Positions 10,601-17,805 of a DNA stretch of 27,440 nt are shown piece by piece; position 1 is the stretch's first letter; the number at the start of each line of letters is the position of its first letter. This stretch comes from JAGKXC01 sp964554385. GTDB lineage: Bacteria; Bacteroidota; Bacteroidia; NS11-12g; UBA955. The translations under genes and the position numbers were made by a program. The DNA lies in assembly GCA_964554385.1 (NCBI GenBank), contig CAZKOM010000021.1, forward strand, positions 1 through 27,440, in the 5' to 3' direction. The notes under the pieces were generated by a model. It saw only the letters and a program-made list of their open reading frames with translations, was not told the origin of the DNA and did no database searches.

Positions 10601-11020
10601 GCGGGTATTGTGGTTCGAAATGGTATTTTGTTAGTAGAATTTACTGATTTATTGCGCGAACAAGGCATGGGCTTACGCGAAGCAATTATTGAAGCCGGTA
10701 AAACTCGTATGACCCCTGTTCTTTTAACTGCTTCGGCTACTATTTTAGGATTGGTTCCATTGGCAATTGGTCTTAATATGGATTTTGCCACATTATTCAG
10801 CGAGTTTAACCCCCATTTGTATTTAGGAGGTGACAACGTTGCATTTTGGGGCCCCTTAAGTTGGACGATGATCTTTGGATTGGGATTTGCAACATTCCTA
10901 ACTCTTGTGTTAGTTCCTGCGATGTACTATATCAACGAACGAGCTAAAGCCAGAATATATGGTTGGATGGGTAAACATTATGATCCTGACACCATGTTAA
11001 GACCCAAAGGCAGAGACTAA
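7610..11020 (+). CDS. RND efflux transporter permease (AcrB/HAE type)
   Basis: This is a proton-driven inner-membrane pump of 1136 aa, slightly longer than AcrB (1049 aa). The TM4 proton-relay pair is present as D408-D409 in GIVVDDAIVVIENTHRI (AcrB D407/D408). In TM10 the AcrB lysine is replaced by arginine in GIVVRNGILLVEF, a variant common in other RND branches. The periplasmic porter and docking domains appear twice (about 40-330 and 600-880). Residues about 518-555 add a hydrophobic stretch between the two halves beyond the AcrB plan, which seems usual for Bacteroidota members and accounts for part of the extra length. The tripartite operon context supports multidrug or small-molecule export. 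The substrate is unknown. A strong terminator follows 56 bases after the stop. Confidence 0.96.
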   Translation: MSKFNFKEFKPTSWSIDNKTSIYILALFISLAGIISYNKLPKEKFPDIVIPTIIVQTVYPGSSPTDIENLITKPLEKKIKSISGVKKLKSMNVQDFSVITVEFETNVKVDEAKRKVKDEVDKARTDLPTDLKSDPAVVEVNFSDLPVMYINISGEYELQSLKKYAELAKDKIESLPSVTRVDMVGALDREIQVNLDLTAIGAAGITMDDVTRAIQYENMRISGGNIDLDNMQRSLGVSGEFKSVSDIENIVIRSGTGATLYLKDVAKVIDGFKEKESYARLEGNPVITLNIVKRAGENLIETSDNCRNIIDELQKSGSYPKDLNVVFTGDQSTSTRVTVHDLINTIIIGFILVTLILMFFMGATNAIFVGLSVPLSCFVAFLVMPSLGFSLNMIVLFSFLLALGIVVDDAIVVIENTHRIFHEEKLPISVAAKKAAGEVFMPVLSGTLTTLAPFVPLAFWTGIVGKFMFFLPVTLIITLLASLLVAYIFNPVFAVDFMEDEHAAIDTEKEKRAFKRTSLIFAVISVLGYLGGGLGLGNLLVFLYLMYALHHFWLKNVIKTFQTKTWPSFQERYKNFVSWVIVGSRPIWMLLGTIALLVISVIVTIIRKPGVDFFPQAEPNFTYVYLTLPTGTNAKYTDSMVKIAEKRVFEVIGKNNPLVESVISNVAIGATDPNSGDRTTASNKGKITVAFVEFAKREGRSTSEMLNQIRKKIGVLPGCDIVVEQERNGPPVGKAINIEIRGDEFNDLVNSASDLKAYLNSKNIAGVEELKTDFVSSKPEVTIVIDRERANRLGISTAQIGMAMRGSIYGTEASKFKDANEDYPIMVRLNEESANNLDELLNMKIVYRDMLMGGRIRQVPLSAVASATYTNTYGAINRLNQKRVITLSSNVLKGYATNEVVANVDNAIKQFKKSEKVEIEMTGEQEQQKETQSFLGIAMLASIGLIVLILVTQFNSTTKPLLILSEIFLSIIGVLLGFAIFDMNFSVVMTGIGIVALAGIVVRNGILLVEFTDLLREQGMGLREAIIEAGKTRMTPVLLTASATILGLVPLAIGLNMDFATLFSEFNPHLYLGGDNVAFWGPLSWTMIFGLGFATFLTLVLVPAMYYINERAKARIYGWMGKHYDPDTMLRPKGRD

Positions 11021-11076
11021 AACACGTTCTGCATTTAATGCAGAAGTCTCAAATAAGTTTATTGCGTTTAAAGTTG

Positions 11077-11104
11077 AAAAGAGCCCCAAATTGGGGCTCT
11101 TTTC
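11077..11104 (+). terminator. Rho-independent terminator of the efflux operon
   Basis: A 13-bp perfect stem joins AAAAGAGCCCCAA (11077-11089) and TTGGGGCTCTTTT (11091-11103), centred on one A, with the run of T at its 3' side. It lies 56 bases after the RND stop codon. The A-run on the 5' side makes it potentially bidirectional. Confidence 0.9.
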
Positions 11105-11388
11105 TTATTATTATAGAGATTGCAATCATTTTTACTACAATTTATATGGTATTGCATAATTCTAAGTATGAACTATAGTAATAACTCTAGTTGGAAAAAA
11201 CCAGTTAAAATCGAAGAAAAACACAATAATACGTTAGCCGTTCATTCGGTAATTTACTATAATATCAACCTACTACCCCAATTAATGTCCATTGAAGTAT
11301 AGTGTATTAATAAAACAAACATGTTGAACACACCATAATTGCTATTATCCAGATTGTTGATGGAACCCAGTTAATATTTGTATATAAT
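11105..11388. other. Intergenic stretch between two terminators; no convincing gene
   Basis: About 280 AT-rich bases lie between the efflux-operon terminator and the terminator of the opposite-strand gene. The only open frame starts with TTG at 11120 (ATG at 11168) and would give 44-60 residues without recognisable features. I find no good TAnnTTTG element, strong hairpin or tRNA-like fold here. Confidence 0.5.
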
Positions 11389-11413
11389 AAAAAAGCCCCG
11401 TTTCCGGGGCTTT
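11389..11413 (-). terminator. Rho-independent terminator of the coiled-coil membrane protein gene
   Basis: Read on the minus strand, AAAGCCCCG (11413-11405) pairs with CGGGGCTTT (11400-11392) around a four-base loop and is followed by a T-run (six T in total, 11394-11389). It lies 58 bases past the stop of the gene ending at 11471. Confidence 0.88.
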
Positions 11414-11470
11414 CAACGATCTATATTTTATTTAATTTTCTTTTAAGCAGATTACGCCAAAAAACGGTAA

Positions 11471-12463
11471 TTATTCCAAAGTAAAGTTGTTTTTCTGACG
11501 CATTAAACCACGTGTCCACAACTCCGCAACGTATTTACCTTTTAGTAATTTACCTGTTAATACGCCTTTTTCTGGGTAGGTCCACTTTACTTTCTGTAAG
11601 CCACCATCAAAAGTAATTGTGTTATTCATAGAAGCCAATTTACTTTTATCGGTTAATTTAGCATTGGTTGTTACAACATTACCGTTTGGATCAATAATAC
11701 GTATAATAACTTCTTCATCAATAGGTTGAGTTACCAAAGGATTTTCGAGAACGTCGAAATTGATTTGAAGTTTTGCCACAGATTTAGCTTTATCGGTAAG
11801 CATTAACATGCCCTTCTTATCCATTAAACCATTAATTAACAATGCACCAAACTGAGGGCGAGCACCTCTATCCAATCTATCTTTCAAATCAACATTCTCT
11901 GCTTCCAAAATAGCTTTAGCGCTTTTCTCGTTGTTCAATTGAGCCAAATAATCATCTTTCTCTTTGGTTAATTGTTCAATTTGCGCCATTAATTCAGCAA
12001 TTTTCCTCTTGGCTTCTTCCAACTGTTTACGCAAATCTTCTACTTTCATATTACCTGAACCAGAAGATTTTGTAGACTTAGTTGATCCTGTTTTAGAAGG
12101 ACCCGAATAATCTGCCGTAGAACTTGAACTGCTTGAACTATTTCCACCACCATCTGCAAGTTGTCTACGTAAAGCATATATCTGAGCATATGCCGCCTGT
12201 ATCTTAGGATTCTTATCGCTTTCCAACTCTTCTACTTTCAAGATGAGCGTTTTGTTCTCGTCTTGAAATGTTTGTATCACCATATTTAACGAATCCTCCA
12301 TTCGGTTTAATTCTTTCTGCAAAGAATCTTTGGAGAGTTGTAACGCTAATTTCTCCTTAATTTCCTCATCGGCTCCTAACTTCTCCATGTACAAAAAAGT
12401 GTTTCCACCGATTGAAAACAACAACAAAATGATTAAAATGACTGTTAATGCAGTTCTATTCAT
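11471..12463 (-). CDS. Membrane-anchored coiled-coil protein with Ser-rich linker and C-terminal beta domain, unknown function
   Basis: I do not recognise a named family. ATG 12463 is preferred over the in-frame TTG 12472 because it directly precedes the anchor and the -7 element ends at 12470. The 330 aa fall into five parts. A membrane anchor occupies about residues 4-26 (ALTVILIILLLFSIGGNTF). A coiled coil spans about 30-102, and a Gly/Ser/Thr/Lys linker about 103-138 includes seven serines in a row. A second heptad-rich coil spans about 139-205 (EEAKRKIAELMAQIEQLTKE). The C-terminal domain (about 210-330) is predicted to be beta-rich, with IRIIDPNGNVV and a closing GKYVAELWTRG. The coils suggest an oligomeric stalk presenting the C-terminal domain in the periplasm. 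It has its own -7 element and terminator. Confidence 0.9.
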   Translation of the reverse strand: MNRTALTVILIILLLFSIGGNTFLYMEKLGADEEIKEKLALQLSKDSLQKELNRMEDSLNMVIQTFQDENKTLILKVEELESDKNPKIQAAYAQIYALRRQLADGGGNSSSSSSSTADYSGPSKTGSTKSTKSSGSGNMKVEDLRKQLEEAKRKIAELMAQIEQLTKEKDDYLAQLNNEKSAKAILEAENVDLKDRLDRGARPQFGALLINGLMDKKGMLMLTDKAKSVAKLQINFDVLENPLVTQPIDEEVIIRIIDPNGNVVTTNAKLTDKSKLASMNNTITFDGGLQKVKWTYPEKGVLTGKLLKGKYVAELWTRGLMRQKNNFTLE

Positions 12464-12469
12464 AGCGGG

Positions 12470-12477
12470 CAAATTTA
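12470..12477 (-). promoter_or_regulatory. -7 element TAAATTTG before the coiled-coil gene
   Basis: This is an exact TAnnTTTG match on the minus strand ending six bases before ATG 12463. A clean -33 TTG at 19-21 bases is not obvious; the nearest TTG (12495-12493) is 15 bases away. The position implies a leader of only a few bases. Confidence 0.5.
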
Positions 12478-12568
12478 AATAAATATTTGATACAATGTGA
12501 ATAAATTATGTAAAAAATGTGGGTAATAAGCAATTTTAATTATCTATATAAACAACTCCATCAGTAAA

Positions 12569-13960
12569 TCATCTTTCTATTGAATTCAAATTTGGATTGA
12601 TATCCAAAAGATTAAACTTAGAATCCAATAAAAAATACTGAGGCATTGTTTGAATTTTTAGTTTTCTAGCTACTGCTGCGGAACAGAAACCTTGGATTGC
12701 ATTATTTAATTCATATCGTTGATTATATCGATGAACATACTTTCCACTTCCACCGTAATTCAACATAATAACTTGTAAGTTGGAGCTTTTGTTTTTGGGT
12801 ATTCTAGCCAATTGATGCACTGTAGCAGAATCCAAATCCCATTGTTTATCATATGCATTCCAAACTACCAGCAGAGTTTGTATGGAATCTACATTTTTAT
12901 GCGCTGGCCAACTCCTGCGCGTATTGCGATTTTTCACTACCGCAGCACCTGGTTTATACGAATGAATTTTTTTTCTTGTCTTGGTAAAACTCGATTTCTT
13001 CTTGATTGCCAAACAGAATTTTAATCGAGGTAATTTTTGCCCCACTAATAAACTCTTCGAAGCTCTAATTTCTTTTTTAGAGGGCTTGTAATTTGGATTA
13101 TACTCAATCGTCAGTTCATTATTCTCAGAAATATCAACCAATTTAAACGACTTCCCCAACCAATTTAATCGCAAATTCTTATTCAGAGGCTTACTGTTTT
13201 CCAATTCAAATCGCTGAATTGAATGCGATAACACTACCCTATCTACCTCTTTATCTTGGTATGAACCATTGGAATTAACATCCTTTACACCAATAAATAC
13301 AGAATCACCATCTATACTTAATATTCCAAAAGCTGTATTTAATCGTTTTTCACGAAAACTAAATTGAGTACCAAAAAATACTCTATCACCACGAATTAAA
13401 TCAATGGCCGATTTATACATCGACTGAAAAGACGCAAATTCATTGGTTTTAAATAGTGATAATTCAATGCTATAGTTAGAGTTATTACCGTAATTAAGAG
13501 ATAATTTAACCTGTTTATTCGGCTGAAAAACAATAAATGAATCGTTCAATAAATTTAAATCATGATTACAATCAGCCCAGACTCGAGTAGGTTGAGTTTG
13601 CAATCCCGAGGGTCTTTCTACAAAAATCAGTGTATGATTTGGGAAAGGTTCTATTCCATGTTGATTATAACTGAAGCCGTAAGCATGAATTCCATTGGAC
13701 AAACCGCTTGGAAGCACTATTTTTTTTTGCAACAGTTTCATTCCGGGCTTATCGGCACTAAAATCGATTGGTTGATGAATGGAGTCCCCTTTAATCATAA
13801 ACAAAGGTAGAACCTGCAATAGTTGCTGCTGTTCGACGTCTGCAATCATCTCCGACAATCGGATTTTCAGATATTGATTCGAGTTTGCTTTACGATGCTG
13901 AGCATTCGCATTTCCAACGAAAATTAAAAATAAAAAATACGCCCAAATACCTCTAATCAT
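12569..13960 (-). CDS. Secreted thioredoxin-fold (TlpA/AhpC-like) protein lacking the CxxC active site
   Basis: The 463-aa protein starts with the signal peptide MIRGIWAYFLFLIFVGNANA, so it works in the periplasm or outside. Residues about 22-300 have no family I can name. The last 160 residues look like a thioredoxin-fold domain. LLVGQKLPRLKF resembles the entry of redoxin domains, QTLLVVWNAYDKQWD is the central strand plus the active-site position, and IQTMPQYFLLDSKFNLLDIN matches the cis-proline loop and following hairpin. At the place where CxxC should stand the sequence reads NAYDKQWD, so classical disulfide chemistry is not expected. Two cysteines elsewhere (one in GFCSAAVARKL, one in LKFCLAIKKK) are not in a redox motif. 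It may be a binding or scaffolding derivative. The fold assignment is inference from motif order. Confidence 0.75.
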   Translation of the reverse strand: MIRGIWAYFLFLIFVGNANAQHRKANSNQYLKIRLSEMIADVEQQQLLQVLPLFMIKGDSIHQPIDFSADKPGMKLLQKKIVLPSGLSNGIHAYGFSYNQHGIEPFPNHTLIFVERPSGLQTQPTRVWADCNHDLNLLNDSFIVFQPNKQVKLSLNYGNNSNYSIELSLFKTNEFASFQSMYKSAIDLIRGDRVFFGTQFSFREKRLNTAFGILSIDGDSVFIGVKDVNSNGSYQDKEVDRVVLSHSIQRFELENSKPLNKNLRLNWLGKSFKLVDISENNELTIEYNPNYKPSKKEIRASKSLLVGQKLPRLKFCLAIKKKSSFTKTRKKIHSYKPGAAVVKNRNTRRSWPAHKNVDSIQTLLVVWNAYDKQWDLDSATVHQLARIPKNKSSNLQVIMLNYGGSGKYVHRYNQRYELNNAIQGFCSAAVARKLKIQTMPQYFLLDSKFNLLDINPNLNSIER

Positions 13961-13996
13961 CGTGTTGTATTTAGAGTTGAACCCAAAAGCAAATCT

Positions 13997-14149
13997 TTAT
14001 TTACAGAATCTCACAAACATTACAATCACAGCAACAAAAAACATCAGTATAGAAATACGATTAATTCCATGCATGACTCTAATATTCAAGTTACTAGGAC
14101 CATCTTGCTTTTTGAATGTTAAATAAGACCAAATTTTCTTAAAGATCAT
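13997..14149 (-). CDS. Small membrane protein, DUF6728-like (50 aa)
   Basis: A 50-codon frame from ATG 14149 to TAA 13997-13999 encodes a small protein beginning MIFKKIWSYLTFKKQDG and containing LNIRVMHGINRISILM. The N-terminal half is basic and amphipathic. Residues about 32-47 (ISILMFFVAVIVMFV) form one membrane segment, and the end is RFCK. This arrangement, with the N-x-R-V-M-H-G-I-N signature before a single helix, matches the small uncharacterised proteins I know as DUF6728 in Bacteroidota; the family name is recalled, not searched. The gene follows lon by 37 bases but has an exact TAnnTTTG element three bases before the ATG, so it is probably transcribed independently as well. Its function is unknown. 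Confidence 0.83.
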   Translation of the reverse strand: MIFKKIWSYLTFKKQDGPSNLNIRVMHGINRISILMFFVAVIVMFVRFCK

Positions 14150-14152
14150 AAA

Positions 14153-14186
14153 CAAATATAGGCAAAGTATATTGGAGTAAACTCAA
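14153..14186 (-). promoter_or_regulatory. Putative promoter of the 50-aa membrane protein gene
   Basis: TATATTTG (14160-14153, minus strand) is an exact -7 consensus. TTG at 14186-14184, directly after the lon stop codon, is 23 bases upstream, at the long end of known spacing. Only three bases lie between the element and the ATG, so the transcript would be leaderless. Confidence 0.55.
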
Positions 14187-16676
14187 CTACTTCGTTACAG
14201 TTTTGTTCGCCTCAATAATTGGCTTCATCAAATCAACGGCATTTTTTACCTTTTTGTCAGTAATGGCAATATCCAGAACCTGTAACATATTATTGACATA
14301 GGTAAAAGATACACCCTTTAAATATTGAGCTTCGATATCTTCAACATCTTTACGATTCTGATCGCACAAAATAACTTCGGTAATACCTGCCCTTTTCGCA
14401 GCTAGTAGCTTCTCTTTTATGCCACCTACAGGTAAAACCTTCCCACGAAGGGTTATCTCTCCTGTCATGGCTAATTTTGATTTAACTTTTCTTTGTGTAA
14501 ACAAGGAAGCTAAACTGGTTAGGATTGCGATACCGGCAGAGGGCCCATCTTTAGGAATCGCACCTGCAGGAAAATGCACATGGATATCCCAATGATCAAA
14601 TACACGTTGGTCGATATCCAAATAATCCGCATGCGCTTTGATATAAGAACGGGCCAACATAACACTTTCCTTCATTACATCGCCTAACTGCCCAGTAATT
14701 TGTAATTGGCCTTTTCCCGGTACTAGTTTACTTTCTACGAATAAAACAGACCCTCCCATGGGACTCCATGCCAATCCAGAAACAACACCTGCTGTCTCGT
14801 TATTTTCATAGGATTCAGGTTCCATTTTTTCATTACCTAAAATTCGTTCTACATCCGATTCCGATAATGTCTTCTTAACCTCTTCCTCCATGGCTACAGA
14901 TTTGGCAACCGAACGAGCTAAGGAAGCAATACGCTTATCTAAGCTTCTCACTCCACTCTCACGTGTATATTGCTCAATTAAAATTTCCAAGGCTTTATCA
15001 GAAACTTTGAACTGAGTAGATTTTAGACCATGTGCCTTTCTCTGTTTTGGAATTAAATACTTTTTGGCAATTTGAACTTTTTCCTCAATACTATACCCTT
15101 GTATTTCAATAATTTCCATTCTGTCTAACAACGCTGGCTGAATAGAATCTAGTGAATTTGCTGTTGCAACAAACAATACTTTGCTAAGGTCATAATCCAA
15201 TTCCAAGTAATTGTCGTAAAACGTTGTATTCTGCTCAGGATCAAGCACTTCTAACATTGCCGATGAAGGATCTCCGCGAAAATCTCTGCCTAATTTATCG
15301 ATTTCATCCAGTACAAATACTGGATTGGATGAACCCGATTTCTTCAGGTTCTGCAGAATTCTTCCTGGCATTGCTCCAATGTAGGTCTTTCGGTGCCCTC
15401 TAATTTCTGCTTCATCATGCAATCCCCCTAAGCTCATTCGAACATATTTTCTTCCCAATGCACGGGCAATGCTTTTACCCAGAGAGGTCTTACCTACCCC
15501 TGGAGGTCCATATAAACAGATGATAGGACTTCGCATATCACCTTTTAATTTGAGCACTGCAAGATACTCAATGATTCGTTTTTTTACTTTTTCTAACCCA
15601 AAGTGATCTTCATCAAATACTTTTTGAGCATTTTTTATGTCGAAATTATCCGAAGTATAATGGTCCCATGGCAAGTCTAACATTAGCTGAACATAATTTA
15701 AACCTACCGAATAATCCGGAGATGCCGGATTCACGCGCATTAGTCGATCTAACTCCTTATTGAAATGCTCATGGACCTGTTTAGGCCATTGCTTTTGATT
15801 CCCTTTTTCACGCAAGTTTTGTACTTCTCGATCCGGGGTATCACCACCCAATTCTTCTTGAATGGCGCGAATTTGCTGCTGTAAGAAATATTCCTTCTGC
15901 TGTTTATCAATATCAGTTCGAACTCTATTTTGAATCTGATCTTTTAACTCGAGCATTTGAAGTTCCTTAGTAACATAAGTCAGAACCAGTGTAGCTCTTT
16001 GTTTGGCGTCGGTTGCAGACAGAATGTCTTGTTTTTCTTCTAAGGAGATATTTAGATTACTTGCAACAAAATGAACTAAAAACGTAGAAGAGTCAATGTT
16101 TTTAAGTGCAATTGCTGCCTCTGACGGGATATTTGGAGCAAGGTTAATTATCTTTTGAGAAATATCGCGAATTGAATCGATAATGGCTTTAAACTCTTTA
16201 TCTTCTAAATTCTCTTCATCGGACAACGTGGATACTTTGGCTTTAAAAAACGGGTCAATTTGAGTAAATTCATCGATCCTAATCCTTCGTTTTCCTTGGA
16301 TAATAACGGTAGAACTTCCGTCAGGCATTCTCATCAAACGAATAATTTTAGCGAGTGTACCTATTCTAAAGAGATCTTCGGGAGATGGATCTTCTACCTG
16401 AGGATTTTTTTGAGCTACAACAACAACCGTTTTGTCCTTGCGATTGGCTTCGCGTATCAGTTTTATACTTTTGTCTCTGCCTACGGTGATTGGAATAATA
16501 ACACCTGGATATAGAACTGTATTCCGCATTGCAAGAACAGACATTTCATCAGGTACTTCCATTCGATTACTTTCATCTTCTTCTTGTTTTGAGAATAGAG
16601 GTAAAAATTCTGGTGCATCCTCCATATCGTCATTATCTTGATTATTCAAGAACAAGCTATCTCCGCTATTAAACAT
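14187..16676 (-). CDS. lon: ATP-dependent protease Lon
   Basis: Lon is the cytoplasmic hexameric AAA+ protease that removes misfolded and short-lived regulatory proteins. At 829 aa it is of normal LonA size. After an acidic N-terminal tail (residues about 1-38) comes the Lon substrate-binding domain (about 42-240, starting MSVLAMRNTVLYPGVI), then a coiled helical region with QQQIRAIQEELG. The AAA+ module has Walker A GPPGVGKTS with K396 and Walker B VFVLDEID. The protease domain has the dyad S713 in PKDGPSAGIA and K756 in GGIKEKLLAAKRAG, matching E. coli S679/K722. All catalytic parts are intact. The start ATG 16676 leaves the family N-terminus complete. Upstream there is an 8-bp inverted repeat in the lon-lipoprotein intergenic region, a possible regulatory site. 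Confidence 0.98.
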   Translation of the reverse strand: MFNSGDSLFLNNQDNDDMEDAPEFLPLFSKQEEDESNRMEVPDEMSVLAMRNTVLYPGVIIPITVGRDKSIKLIREANRKDKTVVVVAQKNPQVEDPSPEDLFRIGTLAKIIRLMRMPDGSSTVIIQGKRRIRIDEFTQIDPFFKAKVSTLSDEENLEDKEFKAIIDSIRDISQKIINLAPNIPSEAAIALKNIDSSTFLVHFVASNLNISLEEKQDILSATDAKQRATLVLTYVTKELQMLELKDQIQNRVRTDIDKQQKEYFLQQQIRAIQEELGGDTPDREVQNLREKGNQKQWPKQVHEHFNKELDRLMRVNPASPDYSVGLNYVQLMLDLPWDHYTSDNFDIKNAQKVFDEDHFGLEKVKKRIIEYLAVLKLKGDMRSPIICLYGPPGVGKTSLGKSIARALGRKYVRMSLGGLHDEAEIRGHRKTYIGAMPGRILQNLKKSGSSNPVFVLDEIDKLGRDFRGDPSSAMLEVLDPEQNTTFYDNYLELDYDLSKVLFVATANSLDSIQPALLDRMEIIEIQGYSIEEKVQIAKKYLIPKQRKAHGLKSTQFKVSDKALEILIEQYTRESGVRSLDKRIASLARSVAKSVAMEEEVKKTLSESDVERILGNEKMEPESYENNETAGVVSGLAWSPMGGSVLFVESKLVPGKGQLQITGQLGDVMKESVMLARSYIKAHADYLDIDQRVFDHWDIHVHFPAGAIPKDGPSAGIAILTSLASLFTQRKVKSKLAMTGEITLRGKVLPVGGIKEKLLAAKRAGITEVILCDQNRKDVEDIEAQYLKGVSFTYVNNMLQVLDIAITDKKVKNAVDLMKPIIEANKTVTK

Positions 16677-16710
16677 CGCTATAATTTATCAAGGGATATG
16701 CCAAACAGCG

Positions 16711-16734
16711 AAATCCGACAAATTCCTCGGATTT
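16711..16734. promoter_or_regulatory. Perfect inverted repeat AAATCCGA-N8-TCGGATTT between lon and the lipoprotein gene
   Basis: The arms are AAATCCGA (16711-16718) and TCGGATTT (16727-16734), eight of eight matching with an eight-base spacer. The repeat is 35 bases upstream of the lon ATG and about 110 bases upstream of the lipoprotein ATG. GACAAATT occurs at 16717-16724, partly in the spacer, and again at 16748-16755 as part of a GACAA-A-TTGTC palindrome. The position and symmetry fit an operator for a dimeric regulator; the regulator is unknown. Confidence 0.45.
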
Positions 16735-16845
16735 AAATATGCTATATGACAAATTGTCTCAATAAATAATTAATGCAAAGTTTAAAAGGGTTTTGGTAAT
16801 ACTGATATGATTCACGATTTTTGCCAATATCAATTACTAAAACCT

Positions 16846-17700
16846 ATGAAATTCAAACACATTCTTATGGCTTTGGCTGTGCCTACCTTGGCCTTCCTAG
16901 CATCCTGTGGTGGTGAAACCGCCAATCCTTCGCCAACAATTAGTTTAACTGCAGCTGCAGGAACTGTTAGCGCCAACACTACGATTCAAAGCGATTCTAT
17001 TTTGAAATTTTCAATTTCTGCAACTGCAGGATCAGAGAATTTAAGCAAAATTACTGTTACAACATCTAAAAACGGAGCAGCTGGTGCAACGCTACAGGAC
17101 ACTTCTGTTTCTGGAAAAACTGTTAGTTATGTGTTGAGCAAAATGATTGCAGGTTCTGTAGGCGATATTATAAAAGTAACATTTAAAGCTACTGACGCCA
17201 ATGGTAAAACTGCAGAAACTTCTGTGGACATTACCGTTGTTCCTCCAACAGTTCCATTGATTGGTTTCCAATCTCAAAAAGTTTGGAATACTCTAAATTT
17301 AAATTATGGGAATGCCTATGATTTGGAATCCGCTATTGAAATTTTGCCAAGTGTTTTGGATAAAACTAAAAAGGATTTATTGGATATGACCGCAACTGGA
17401 GATGCTCAATTCTCAAAGTCTTGGACTTCTGGAAATGGCAGCAAATTTGTTAAAGTAACTTCTAGCGATTACAACAATGCTTCTACCACTACCTTCTTGT
17501 ACAATTTGTGGAAAGCAAACGCTGCAGCTGCAACAGATAAAGTTACTGGTATTGCAAATGGTGATATTTATTTGGTGAAGTCTGGACAGAATTTACCTTT
17601 CAATTTGTACATCATCAAAATCACCAATATTCAAGATTTAACTGCTGCTGGAAATCATAATGATTTTATCGAGTTTTCTTACAAGAAAATCACAGATTAA
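16846..17700 (+). CDS. Lipoprotein with Ig-like N-terminal domain, unknown function
   Basis: The frame is open from ATG 16807, but ATG 16846 is the better start since it gives a standard lipoprotein signal: basic MKFKH, hydrophobic stretch, and lipobox LASC with the cysteine at residue 21. The mature 264-residue protein begins with a Ser/Thr/Ala-rich segment, then a predicted beta-sandwich (about 30-130) with evenly spaced strands such as GDIIKVTFKATDANGKTAET, like bacterial Ig or cadherin-type domains. The second part (about 135-284) has Asn and aromatic residues and ends in IKITNIQDLTAAGNHNDFIE and FSYKKI, which suggests a compact domain I cannot name. The gene is monocistronic, with a strong terminator 45 bases after its stop. 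It is probably an envelope or surface lipoprotein. Confidence 0.88.
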   Translation: MKFKHILMALAVPTLAFLASCGGETANPSPTISLTAAAGTVSANTTIQSDSILKFSISATAGSENLSKITVTTSKNGAAGATLQDTSVSGKTVSYVLSKMIAGSVGDIIKVTFKATDANGKTAETSVDITVVPPTVPLIGFQSQKVWNTLNLNYGNAYDLESAIEILPSVLDKTKKDLLDMTATGDAQFSKSWTSGNGSKFVKVTSSDYNNASTTTFLYNLWKANAAAATDKVTGIANGDIYLVKSGQNLPFNLYIIKITNIQDLTAAGNHNDFIEFSYKKITD

Positions 17701-17745
17701 TATTTTTTGATTTCATAAATCTTAGACTTTGTGCATAAGATTTGC

Positions 17746-17772
17746 AAAAACCCCGATTCGTCGGGGTTTTTT
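17746..17772 (+). terminator. Rho-independent terminator after the lipoprotein gene
   Basis: AAAAACCCCGA (17746-17756) pairs perfectly with TCGGGGTTTTT (17761-17771) around a TTCG tetraloop, with the T-run at the end of the stem. It separates the lipoprotein gene from pfkA, which begins 34 bases later. Confidence 0.93.
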
Positions 17773-17805
17773 ATTGATTTTTGCAACTAAAAATGTACTT
17801 TTTTT

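Noticed and set aside
11120..11302. Possible 44-60 aa gene between two terminators
   Set aside because: It starts with TTG or a later ATG, has no promoter-like element, no membrane or family-like features and low-complexity AT-rich codons; chance openness is likely.
16807..16845. N-terminal extension of the Ig-like lipoprotein
   Set aside because: ATG 16846 gives a canonical lipoprotein signal with LASC; the 13 extra residues would spoil it.
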